A stretch of DNA of 64,000 bases, taken from positions 1 through 64,000 of the forward strand of contig CAMBVS010000003.1 in NCBI GenBank assembly GCA_945871425.1, written 5' to 3'. Positions 38,365-46,137 of this stretch are shown here, in pieces. Both the position numbers and the translations under genes were made by a program. Below the pieces are notes generated by a model, which saw nothing but the letters and a program-made list of their open reading frames with translations, was not told the DNA's origin and did no database searches. Numbering within the stretch: position 1 is the stretch's first letter; every line of letters starts with the position of its first letter. The DNA is from Rhizobium sp. Q54. GTDB lineage: Bacteria; Pseudomonadota; Alphaproteobacteria; SHVZ01.

Positions 38365-38823
38365 TCAATCCAGTTCCCTGAGCGGCGAACCATGTCGAGA
38401 TACACGCTCAACCACCGTCAAGGCGGCGGTAGGGATGGCGATCCATTGCAGCAGTGGTGAAAGTCCGAGATTCAGGACTGGCACGATCGGCATCAGATCC
38501 GAATAGGCCCAGCTCATGCGCACGGCCGTGTTCAGCCATTCGCTATAGCCCGTGTAAGCGAGGCCGATCGCAAGTGTCAGCGCCATGACCGGCCGGAATT
38601 GCCTGAGGGGCCAGTCCCGGTGCCCGGCAAACGCAAGCGCCATCAGCACGGCCGAGGCGGCGATGACCAGATCGCCCACAGTGCAGTGGGCGATCGCAAA
38701 GACGATCTCTCGGGTGCTTCCAGTTCGCCAGAGCGTGTAGAGCGGGAGTTGCGCGACTTCCCAGACAAGGTTGGCCACCGCGGTGAAGCTCAGATAGAGG
38801 CGGAAGGCGGAGAGCCAAGGCAT
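38365..38823 (-). CDS. Small membrane protein, function unknown
   Basis: This 152-residue protein has about four hydrophobic segments (near 5-28, 42-66, 78-96 and 110-140) with a conserved-looking NLVWEVAQLPLYTLWRTG early on. I do not recognise the family by name. It is the last gene of the minus-strand metal-resistance cluster, 11 bp after the methyltransferase-like gene, so it is probably co-expressed with it. Confidence 0.7.
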   Translation of the reverse strand: MPWLSAFRLYLSFTAVANLVWEVAQLPLYTLWRTGSTREIVFAIAHCTVGDLVIAASAVLMALAFAGHRDWPLRQFRPVMALTLAIGLAYTGYSEWLNTAVRMSWAYSDLMPIVPVLNLGLSPLLQWIAIPTAALTVVERVSRHGSPLRELD

Positions 38824-38834
38824 GTCAATCTAGC

Positions 38835-39512
38835 CTATGGACGGCCTTCGCCGGCCCGGTCGTGCGAAATGGCGAGGATCCGGCTCAAGCTAGGCAGGAA
38901 ACCAGGCACGCGGACCATGTAGCCGCGATAGGCTTCGCCGAACTCCGCTATCGCGTCGCTCTCCTCGCGGCGGGCCAGCCGCACGTACATGACGGCCAGA
39001 GGAGGGAACATCGCGAGGGTGAGCAGCGTCGGCCACTGAACCAGGAACCCGAGAAGCACCAGGATGAAGCCGACATATTGCGGGTGGCGGACATAGCTGT
39101 AGATGCCGGTGGTCGCCAGGGAATGGTGCTGCTGTGCGACGTAGAGGACGCGCCAGCCGGCCGCGATGACCCAGAACCCGATCGCGATCAGTGCATAGCT
39201 CAGGACATGAAACGGCCCGAAATGCGGATTCGCCTCCCAGCCAAACATCATCTCAAGCAGATGGCCGGCGTCATGCGAGAACCACTCGACCCCGGGGTAG
39301 CGGGACTGCAGCCACCCCGACAGGAAGTAGATGGTCAGCGGGAAGCCGTACATTTCGCTGAACAGCGCCACCAAGAACGCGCTGAAGGCGCCGAACGAGC
39401 GCCAATCGCGGCCAGTCTGCGGCTTGAAGAAGCTGTAGGCGAACAGGATGAAGATGGTGGCATTAACCAGGGCGACGCCCCAGAAGCCGTAGTCGGGGAA
39501 ATCATGTTTCAT
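38835..39512 (-). CDS. Isoprenylcysteine carboxyl methyltransferase-like membrane protein
   Basis: The 225-residue protein has about five membrane segments and the ICMT/PEMT-type motif GIYSYVRHPQYVGF followed by a later EFGEAYRGYMVRVPGFLPS. Bacterial members with this signature are found frequently in heavy-metal resistance clusters, where their methyl acceptor is unknown. Its ATG overlaps the stop of the DUF2933-like gene by 4 nt. Confidence 0.82.
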   Translation of the reverse strand: MKHDFPDYGFWGVALVNATIFILFAYSFFKPQTGRDWRSFGAFSAFLVALFSEMYGFPLTIYFLSGWLQSRYPGVEWFSHDAGHLLEMMFGWEANPHFGPFHVLSYALIAIGFWVIAAGWRVLYVAQQHHSLATTGIYSYVRHPQYVGFILVLLGFLVQWPTLLTLAMFPPLAVMYVRLARREESDAIAEFGEAYRGYMVRVPGFLPSLSRILAISHDRAGEGRP

Positions 39513-39760
39513 CGCCGAGTCTCCTCCTTCTCTTCATGACGATGACCATGCCCGCGATGGCCGCGATGCATGAACACGTGCATGAAGAGGCAGGCAAAGG
39601 GCAGCAGCCAAAAAGTCGCCCCCAGGACATGGGCTCGATGCTCGGTGAACATCAACACGCCACCGATGACCAGGAAGCCGATCAAGACCAGCCCCGCACG
39701 CGACCCAAACAGACCACCTGACATCGTTTCAGTTCCATGAGTGTCGTGATGCTCGCGCAT
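39509..39760 (-). CDS. DUF2933-like small membrane protein
   Basis: The 83-residue protein has two hydrophobic helices (about 18-34 and 42-58) and a His-rich tail (HVFMHRGHRGHGHRHEEKEE). The AGLVLIGFLVIGGVLMFTEH segment matches small DUF2933 membrane proteins of copper/silver resistance clusters. Histidine-rich ends may bind metal. It is translationally coupled to the ICMT-like gene, so the two probably act together. Confidence 0.75.
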   Translation of the reverse strand: MREHHDTHGTETMSGGLFGSRAGLVLIGFLVIGGVLMFTEHRAHVLGATFWLLPFACLFMHVFMHRGHRGHGHRHEEKEETRR

Positions 39761-39833
39761 GGCGTACTCCCGTATCCAGCAAAGGATGAGGTGGCAGCGG
39801 CGAGAGGTTGTCGTCGCCGCCACGACATCGCAA

Positions 39834-40367
39834 TCAGTTGGCCTTGGGTTGCATCTGCATCTGGGACTGCATTGCCTCCATTCTCTTCATCATGTCCTGC
39901 ATCATCGACATCATCGATTGCATCTGGCGCTGCATCATCTCGTGATGCTCCATCATTCCACGCCCCATCATCCCGCCCTGCATACCGCCACCCTGGGGAT
40001 TCGATCGGCCTGGCATCGCCATGCCCGGGCGCGCCATTGGCATTTGGGCGGGACTCTGCGCAGCGGCGACCCCGAGCTTGTCCAACGTCGGCTTGTCGGG
40101 TTCGCCGGTAACCGGGAGATGATGCTGCGACTGAAACTGCCGAATGGCGGTGCGCGTTGCGTCGCCCAGCACCCCGTCGACTTTGACCGCGACACCCTGC
40201 TTGTTCAGAGCCTCCTGCAACGCTGAAATCGCGGATCGCGACAGCGCGGCAGAGGCGGTAGGCGGCGGCATCTGAGCATGGGCGATGGTGATAGGCGCTG
40301 CGCCGAGAAACATCACAGTCAGCAGGGATGCCATGCCGAGCCTGCGGATAGGAGTGAAAGCGAGCAT
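39834..40367 (-). CDS. Secreted peptidoglycan-binding protein with Met-rich tail
   Basis: The 177-residue protein starts at ATG 40367 behind AAAGGAGAT. A signal peptide ends near residue 32 (AHAQ). Residues 42-90 form a peptidoglycan-binding type 1 domain (ISALQEALNKQGVAVKVDGV and RTAIRQFQSQHHLP). From about 108 onwards the tail is very rich in methionine, with many MM and MxxM pairs and several His. Met-rich stretches bind Cu(I) and Ag(I) in CopC, SilE-like and CopA periplasmic proteins. The design suggests a metal-binding tail tethered to the cell wall. Confidence 0.82.
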   Translation of the reverse strand: MLAFTPIRRLGMASLLTVMFLGAAPITIAHAQMPPPTASAALSRSAISALQEALNKQGVAVKVDGVLGDATRTAIRQFQSQHHLPVTGEPDKPTLDKLGVAAAQSPAQMPMARPGMAMPGRSNPQGGGMQGGMMGRGMMEHHEMMQRQMQSMMSMMQDMMKRMEAMQSQMQMQPKAN

Positions 40368-40550
40368 CGAAGATCTCCTTTGGTCAACGTGGGGAATTGC
40401 GTTCATGGATTCGCCATGCCGTGTGTCTACGGCTTCGGATCGACGATTCTGGAAGTGATCTTGAGGTATCCGCCGACGATCGCGGGATCGCGGGCCGGGC
40501 ACAGAGCCTGACTGACGGGACCGGAAGATCTCCCCCGGCCGATCGGTCGC

Positions 40551-41048
40551 TCAGACGTCCAGACGTGGGGGTCGGAAGAGCGAAGCTGGGCTCAGCGCGG
40601 CAACGCTGGTGCCGCGCGACCAGGGACACCCAGACGTGGCTCCGGGAACATAGGCGGCAATGGCCGTCGGCACCGCCGCAGCGCTGCACGACGCGCAATT
40701 GGCCCCTGAGCAGCCCGAACCGGACGCATGCAGTGTGCCGCAGCAGCCAAGCGCATTGCCTTCCGTGCCGGTGTCGCTGATCTCATGCGCCTTTTGGAGA
40801 TCCATGCCCGGCGGGACCGCGCGAATGACCCTCGTCGCAATCTTCGCGACCGTCTGCATCTCCTCGACGGCCGTAATTGTGCCCTGTACGGTGCTGTCCC
40901 GACAGGCTGGTGCCTCATCCGCGCCGAGCACGACGAGAATCCCCATGGCCAGGGCGAAAACAAACGCAATAGCCGACTGACGACCGCCGATCCCACTCGG
41001 GTGCCGCGATTTCCACGGCAGTCGAGACTGAAGGTTCTTTGGTGTCAT
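40551..41048 (-). CDS. Cys-rich exported protein, function unknown
   Basis: The 165-residue protein has one hydrophobic segment (about 25-43) near the N-terminus followed by a small domain starting CRDSTVQGTITAVEEMQTVA. A cysteine-rich stretch follows (CCGTLHASGSGCSGANCASC). I do not recognise a family. Its place between the cytochrome and the Met-rich protein in the copper cluster, with paired cysteines, suggests metal binding. An FNR-type box lies 37 bp upstream. The ATG at 41051 is an alternative start. Confidence 0.6.
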   Translation of the reverse strand: MTPKNLQSRLPWKSRHPSGIGGRQSAIAFVFALAMGILVVLGADEAPACRDSTVQGTITAVEEMQTVAKIATRVIRAVPPGMDLQKAHEISDTGTEGNALGCCGTLHASGSGCSGANCASCSAAAVPTAIAAYVPGATSGCPWSRGTSVAALSPASLFRPPRLDV

Positions 41049-41085
41049 CATTTGGCAGTATGGCCTAGGTCGGTGGCAGCCAACA

Positions 41086-41099
41086 TTGACGCAGATCAA
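41086..41099. promoter_or_regulatory. FNR/FixK-type box
   Basis: TTGACGCAGATCAA reads TTGATCTGCGTCAA on the minus strand and matches the FNR/FixK pattern TTGAT-N4-ATCAA at 9 of 10 defined positions. It lies 37 bp upstream of the minus-strand gene starting at 41048. This spacing suits an activator overlapping or adjoining the -35 region. It suggests that the downstream genes (41048 to 38365) respond to low oxygen. Confidence 0.6.
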
Positions 41100-41127
41100 A
41101 TGCCGAACTTTCGTAGACTAGCATGAA

Positions 41128-41574
41128 TCACCTGCCCCGCTCATCGCGAGGCTGGCGCTTGCGGATGGCCTCCGGCCAGCGCGACTTGATGTGAGCGATC
41201 GCCGCCCAGATCTCCCGATCCGACAAGATATCGCCATAGGCCGGCATGTCACTTTGATAACCAGGAACGATACCGGCAACGCCGCGCTTGGTGATATCGA
41301 AAAGCTGTCGGTCGGGATGGTGCCAAGTGTGGCCGCTGGCATCATGCGGCGGCGCAGGAAGGCGCCCGTCCGGGCGTCTTTCCTGCCAGTTCGGCTGCCC
41401 TTCCATCCGGTCACCATGGCAGGAGGCGCAGTGGGTGGCATAGACCGTCCGACCAAGCTCGACCAACCGTGCATCGGCAATGTCGGCCTCCTGAATCGAC
41501 CTCGAAGAGGCGTAGACCCACGCCGCAGCGGCAATGAAGGCGACCATGCCGAGCGCGACAAGCCACCGTCTCAC
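41128..41574 (-). CDS. Membrane-anchored cytochrome c
   Basis: The 148-residue protein begins at a GTG overlapping the ATPase stop (GTGA). An N-terminal helix (about 4-22) anchors a class I cytochrome c domain with heme motif C49-A-S-C52-H53 and probable axial M110 (SDMPAYGD). It is translationally coupled to the copper ATPase. The combination is common in copper-resistance clusters, where the cytochrome may receive electrons from a metal or copper oxidase reaction; the partner is not identified here. Confidence 0.88.
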   Translation of the reverse strand: MRRWLVALGMVAFIAAAAWVYASSRSIQEADIADARLVELGRTVYATHCASCHGDRMEGQPNWQERRPDGRLPAPPHDASGHTWHHPDRQLFDITKRGVAGIVPGYQSDMPAYGDILSDREIWAAIAHIKSRWPEAIRKRQPRDERGR

Positions 41575-43781
41575 AGAGTGACGGTCCGCAGACGCAACGC
41601 GTTGCCGATGACCAGGACCGAACTCAGGCTCATCGCCGCGCTGGCGATGATAGGGCTCAGCAGGATGCCCCAAGAGGGGTAGAGCACGCCAGCAGCCACC
41701 GGGACCGCGAGCGCATTAAAGACGAAGGCGAAGAACAGGTTCTCGCGGATGTTGCGCATGGTCGTCTGCGACAGGCGGCGCGCGCGCAGGATGCCCTTGA
41801 GGTCGCCCTTGAGCAGGGTGACTGCGGCGCTTTCCATCGCCACGTCGGCACCCGTTCCCATGGCGATGCCGACCATCGCCTGCGCCAAGGCCGGGGCATC
41901 GTTAATGCCGTCGCCGGCCATGGCGACGCGCCGCCCGCTTGCCTGCAGTTCCTTCACCGCGCTCGCCTTCTGCTCGGGCAGGACTTCGGCCCTGATCTCG
42001 TCGATGCCGAGCTTGCGACCAACCGCCTCCGCCGTGCGCCGGCTGTCGCCGGTCATCATCACGACCCGGACTCCGGACTCCCGTAGGCTCCGGATCGTAG
42101 CCGCCGCGCTCTCCTTGATCGGATCGGCGACGGCGATGACGCCGGCCGGGCGGTCATCCACGGCGACCAACATCGCCCCCTGCCCTTCGGCACGGAGCTC
42201 GTCGGCGGTCTTGGACAGGCCGCTGGCATCGATCCCGAGCTGAGCCATGAGCGCCGCATTGCCGACGGCGACACGGTGCCCATCGACGAGCCCCGTGACG
42301 CCCTTGCCGCTCACCGACTCGAAGTCGCTTGCCGTCGGCAGCTGAACATTGCGTTCCTCGGCGCCCCGGACAATGGCCGCGGCCAAAGGATGCTCGCTGC
42401 CACGCTCCAGGCTCGCCGTCATCCGCAGAAGATCCTGCTCCGAGGTCACGCCAACCGGGTGAACGCCGACGAGCTTCGGCCGGCCTTCGGTGAGCGTGCC
42501 GGTCTTGTCGACGACCAGGGTGTCGATCTGCTCCATCAGTTGCAACGCCTCGGCGTTCTTGACTAGCACGCCCGCCATCGCCCCGCGGCCGGTGCCGACC
42601 ATGATCGACATCGGCGTGGCCAAGCCGAGCGCACAGGGGCACGCGATGATCAGCACCGCCACGGCGTTGACCAGCCCATACGCCATCGGCGGCGGCGGCC
42701 CCCAGATGGACCAGGCGACGAACGCCACGACCGCGACCAGGATCACGCCGGGTACGAACCAGGCGGAGATGGTATCGACCAGGCTCTGGATCGGCGCCCG
42801 CGAGCGCTGCGCGGCAGAAACCATACTGACGATCTGCGCCAGCAGCGTCTCGCTGCCGACACGCTCGGCCTTCATCAGGAACGTGCCGGTGGTATTGACT
42901 GTAGCCCCAGTGACCTTCGATCCCGGCTCCTTTTCGGCCGGCACAGGCTCGCCGGTGACCAACGCCTCGTCGACGGCGCTACGCCCTTCGGTGACGATGC
43001 CGTCGACCGGGATCTTCTCGCCCGGCCGCACGCGGACCACGTCGCCCGGTTGGACCCGGTCGAGCGGCACGTCTTCCTCGCTACCGTCAGGGTGGACCAG
43101 TCGCGCCTCTTTAGGTGCGAGATCCAGCAAGGCGCGAATGGCGCTGCTGGTCTGCGATCGCGCCCGCAACTCCAGCACTTGGCCCAGGAGCACCAGCGTG
43201 ACGATCACGGAGGCGGCCTCGAAGTAGAGGGCGACTTCTCCGTCCGCAGCGCGGAAGGAGGCAGGGAAGATCGACGGGAAATACGCGGCGACGAGGCTGT
43301 AGAGATAGGCGACGCCGGTGCCGAGCGCGATCAGCGTGAACATGTTGAGCCGGCGATTGATGATCGACCGCCATCCCCGCTCGAAAAATGGATACCCGCC
43401 CCAGAGCACGACCGGCGTGGCCAGCAGCGACTGCGCCCAGAGCGAGAGCAGGGGCGCAATCGGCACATGTCCGATCACGTGCGGCAGCATGACCAGGAGA
43501 GCGAGCGGCACGGTCAGCACGACGCCGATCCAGAAGCGGCGCGACATGTCGGCGAGCTCGGGGTTCACGTCGTCGGTCCCGGCCGACGGCGTCATCGGCT
43601 CTAGCGCCATGCCGCAGATCGGGCAACTTCCCGGCGCATCCCGGATGATCTCCGGATGCATTGGGCAGGTCCATTTGACGCCCGGAGCGGCCACCGATGA
43701 GGGCGCGTTCAGAGGGTCCGCAGCCTTGTGCCCGTGATGGGCGTGGTCGTGGGCATGTTGGTGCGGCGGATGGCTGGTCAT
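41571..43781 (-). CDS. Copper/silver-translocating P1B-type ATPase
   Basis: The 736-residue protein exports Cu(I) or Ag(I) from the cytoplasm. It has a His-rich N-terminus (residues 3-18) and a short Cys motif domain (WTCPMHPEI with C39, C53 and C56). The membrane metal site is CPC at 381-383 ([10 protein letters not shown]), the actuator TGEP at 277-280 and the phosphorylated aspartate D425 in DKTGTLT, with the HP motif SEHPLA later. Its promoter has a MerR-family (CueR-like) architecture. First gene of the copper island. Confidence 0.93.
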   Translation of the reverse strand: MTSHPPHQHAHDHAHHGHKAADPLNAPSSVAAPGVKWTCPMHPEIIRDAPGSCPICGMALEPMTPSAGTDDVNPELADMSRRFWIGVVLTVPLALLVMLPHVIGHVPIAPLLSLWAQSLLATPVVLWGGYPFFERGWRSIINRRLNMFTLIALGTGVAYLYSLVAAYFPSIFPASFRAADGEVALYFEAASVIVTLVLLGQVLELRARSQTSSAIRALLDLAPKEARLVHPDGSEEDVPLDRVQPGDVVRVRPGEKIPVDGIVTEGRSAVDEALVTGEPVPAEKEPGSKVTGATVNTTGTFLMKAERVGSETLLAQIVSMVSAAQRSRAPIQSLVDTISAWFVPGVILVAVVAFVAWSIWGPPPPMAYGLVNAVAVLIIACPCALGLATPMSIMVGTGRGAMAGVLVKNAEALQLMEQIDTLVVDKTGTLTEGRPKLVGVHPVGVTSEQDLLRMTASLERGSEHPLAAAIVRGAEERNVQLPTASDFESVSGKGVTGLVDGHRVAVGNAALMAQLGIDASGLSKTADELRAEGQGAMLVAVDDRPAGVIAVADPIKESAAATIRSLRESGVRVVMMTGDSRRTAEAVGRKLGIDEIRAEVLPEQKASAVKELQASGRRVAMAGDGINDAPALAQAMVGIAMGTGADVAMESAAVTLLKGDLKGILRARRLSQTTMRNIRENLFFAFVFNALAVPVAAGVLYPSWGILLSPIIASAAMSLSSVLVIGNALRLRTVTL

Positions 43782-43809
43782 GCGCTTCTTATTCCTATCG
43801 AGCGCCGAT

Positions 43810-43840
43810 CATATGGTCCTTCCACCTACAGGAAGGTCAA
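43810..43840 (-). promoter_or_regulatory. CueR/MerR-type promoter of the copper ATPase operon
   Basis: On the minus strand the -35 element TTGACC (43840-43835) and -10 element CATATG (43815-43810) are separated by 19 bp. MerR-family promoters have this extended spacing. Between them lies the dyad CCTTCC / GGAAGG (43831-43836 and 43818-43823) with a 7-bp gap, close to the ACCTTCC...GGAAGG type of CueR operators. The site is 29 bp upstream of the ATPase start. No merR/cueR gene is present in the window. Confidence 0.75.
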
Positions 43841-43968
43841 TGGCTCACGGGACGCGGACCTGCAGGCCACGCTGCTGAGCGGTGCGCGCGGAATCGGCAG
43901 CGAGGCGCGCAGCGGCTTTGCCCTCGGTCGCACAATGTCCGGCCATTGATGAACGAGGAGACGGATCG

Positions 43969-44013
43969 ATGCTGAATCGTCGACATTTCCTGCATGGGTA
44001 TTACTCGCGATGA
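43969..44013 (+). pseudogene. Truncated 5' end of a Tat-exported protein gene
   Basis: ATG 43969, with GAGGAG upstream, encodes MLNRRHFLHGYYSR and then stops. The first ten residues look like the start of a twin-arginine signal peptide (RRHFLHG). From about 43995 the sequence belongs to a serine-recombinase fragment in another frame, so the gene was cut by a junction. Its position, divergent from the copper ATPase, would suit a periplasmic copper protein such as a multicopper oxidase; this is inference from ten residues. Confidence 0.45.
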
Positions 44014-44336
44014 GTACGACAAAAAGGCGCGCGAGCTGAAAGAGCTTCAGGTCGAACTCTCCATGCGGATCGAGGAGCATCAGAAGGGCGGGGACGGGTT
44101 CCGGACCACGCTGGAAAGCCTGATTTCCGTGGCCTCGCAGGCGTCCCGCCTTTTCGAGCGTTCGAAAACCGAGCAGAAGCGCGAATTGATCGCCTTCGTC
44201 TTTTCGAACCTGCAGCTCAGGGGCCAAAAGCTAGAGTTTTCATTGAGATCGCCCTTCGACCTGATGGTCAATCGGCGGTCTTATACGGAATGGCTGGCCG
44301 GGATGGATGGAGCCCGGTTTTCTGATACGGTTCGGC
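43994..44336 (+). pseudogene. Serine recombinase, C-terminal fragment
   Basis: Residues starting ITRDEYDKKARELKELQVEL and ending near FVFSNLQLRGQKLEFSLRSP with FDLMVNRRSYTEWL match the extreme C-terminal coiled-coil part of large serine recombinases (resolvase/invertase family with recombinase domain). The catalytic N-terminus is missing. The frame continues without interruption into a GH51 fragment, so this is a remnant of a mobile element joined to unrelated sequence. Base composition is lower in GC than the neighbours, consistent with foreign origin. Confidence 0.7.
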
Positions 44337-45299
44337 CGTCCCGTGGTTTATCCGAGGCGGCCAAGATGATGCGCTGGATCGACGGCTCGATCGAGCTGGC
44401 CGCCTGCGGCTCGTCGGGCCGCAAGATGGCGACCTTCGGCGCCTGGGAAGACACGGTTCTGGAGCACACCTTCGACCATGTCGAGTTCATCTCGCTCCAC
44501 ACCTATCTCAACAACTATGCCGGCGACACCGCGGCCTTCCTCGCCAGCCCCGACCTGATGGACAGCTTCATCGACGAGGTCGTGGCCATCGCCGATGCCG
44601 TCGCCGCCCGCCCGCGCTCGAACAAGCGCATCATGCTCAGCTTCGACGAATGGAACGTCTGGTAACGGACGCGCCGGAACCGCGGCGAGCGGGTCAAGGC
44701 GGGCTGGCCGGTGGCGCCGGAGATCCTGGAAGAGGTCTACAACGTCGAGGACGCGCTGGCCTTCGGCGGCGCCTGTATCTCTCTCCTCAACCATGCCGAC
44801 CGGGTGAGGGCCGGGTGCCTCGCCCAGCTGGTCAACGCCATCGCCCCGATCATGGCCGAGACCGGCGGCCCGGCCTGGCGACAGACGATCTTCGTCCTCT
44901 TCGCCCATTTCAGCGATTTCGGCCGCGGCCGTGTGTTGCAGGCGCAGGTCGACTCACCCACATATGCCGCCAACTACTTCGATCCCGGCGGCGCCCTTTC
45001 TCAAGGTCTCGGCGGTGCATGACGAGAGCGGCGGATTCCTCACCGTATTCGCTCTCAATCGCAGCCTGGCCGCGGAGATGCCGCTCCGGGTCGAGGCCAA
45101 CGGCTTCTCGGGTCTCGAGGTCGAGCGGGCGATCCAGCTTCGCGACGCCGACCTCAAGGCGGTCAACACCAAGAGCCAGCCCGATCGGGTGGCGCCCTCG
45201 GTGCTGGCCGGCGTCCGGGTCGAGGGCGGGGCGCTGCAGGCGACGCTCGCGTCGGCCTCGTGGAACGTCATCCGCCTGAAGGTCTCCCGATCGCGCTAG
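44337..45299 (+). pseudogene. GH51 alpha-L-arabinofuranosidase, C-terminal remnant with nonsense and frameshift
   Basis: The segment begins AAKMMRWIDGSIELAACGSS and proceeds through HVEFISLHTYLNNYAGDT to SFDEWNVW, the region of the GH51 nucleophile glutamate. There a TAA (44663-44665) replaces what is normally a tyrosine codon. The same frame then resumes with GERVKAGWPVAPEILEEVYN to about 45000, where it shifts; the end (FLKVSAVHDESGGFLTVFAL) is in the next frame and stops at 45299. The N-terminal third is absent. A non-functional gene, joined at its 5' side to the recombinase fragment. Confidence 0.82.
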
Positions 45300-45329
45300 G
45301 ATGGCCCCACTCTCACGGGGTGGGGTTCG

Positions 45330-46130
45330 ATGATCTTCGATTTCTTCGGCGCACGGCGGAAGGCCGTCATCGGCATGGTGCATATCGGCGCCTTGCCGGG
45401 GACGCCGCTCTATGACGCGGCCGGCGGCATGGCGAAGCTGATCGATGACGCCGGCCGCGACATCGAGGCGCTGCAGGCCGGCGGCATCCACGCGGTGATG
45501 TTCGGCAACGAGAACGACCGGCCCTACCGGCTGAAGGCGCCGGAGGAGGGGATCGCGGCGATGACCGCGGTGGTCATGGCGCTGAAACCGTCGCTGAAGG
45601 TGCCCTTCGGCGTGAACTACCTCTGGGACCCGGTGGCGAGCGTCGCCATCGGCTGCGCTGCCGGGGCCGCGTTCGTTCGCGAGATCTTCACCGGCCTGTT
45701 CGCCTCCGACATGGGGATGTGGGAGCCGGATTGCGCCGGGGCGCTTCGCCTGAGGAGAAATCTCGGCCGGTCGGACCTGAAGCTGCTGTTCAACATCAAC
45801 GCCGAGTTCGCCTCGTCGCTCGACACGCGGCCGATCGAGCTTCGCGCCAGGAGCGCCGTCTTCTCCTCGCTGGCCGACGCCATCCTGGTCTCCGGCCCGC
45901 TCACCGGCCAGGCGGTGGACGGCTCCGACCTCCGCAAGGTGAAGGGCGCGGTCACCACGGTCCCGGTCTTCGCCAACACCGGCGTCACCCTCGACAATGT
46001 GCGGGACATCCTCGGCGTCGCCGATGGCTGCATCGTCGGGACCCATTTTAAGGTCGACGGCAACACCTGGAACGTCGTCGACGGTGGCCGGGTGAAGCGC
46101 TTCATGGACCTGGTCGAGACGATCCGGTAG
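45330..46130 (+). CDS. BtpA/SgcQ-family TIM-barrel protein
   Basis: The 266-residue cytoplasmic protein matches the BtpA family: VIGMVHIGALPGTPLY near the N-terminus, the central GVNYLWDP and FVREIFTGLFASDMGMW, and the C-terminal ANTGVTLDNVRDILGVADG. BtpA supports photosystem I in cyanobacteria, and SgcQ-type relatives lie in sugar-operons of other bacteria, with unknown reaction. It precedes an FGGY kinase by 7 bp. A short inverted repeat CCCCAC/GTGGGG (45305-45310, 45320-45325) overlaps its ribosome binding site and might hide it. Confidence 0.85.
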   Translation: MIFDFFGARRKAVIGMVHIGALPGTPLYDAAGGMAKLIDDAGRDIEALQAGGIHAVMFGNENDRPYRLKAPEEGIAAMTAVVMALKPSLKVPFGVNYLWDPVASVAIGCAAGAAFVREIFTGLFASDMGMWEPDCAGALRLRRNLGRSDLKLLFNINAEFASSLDTRPIELRARSAVFSSLADAILVSGPLTGQAVDGSDLRKVKGAVTTVPVFANTGVTLDNVRDILGVADGCIVGTHFKVDGNTWNVVDGGRVKRFMDLVETIR

Positions 46131-46137
46131 CCGCGCC

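Noticed and set aside
43994-44665. A functional recombinase-GH51 fusion protein
   Set aside because: The recombinase part lacks its catalytic domain, the GH51 part lacks its N-terminus, and the frame ends at a TAA within a conserved GH51 stretch that continues beyond it.
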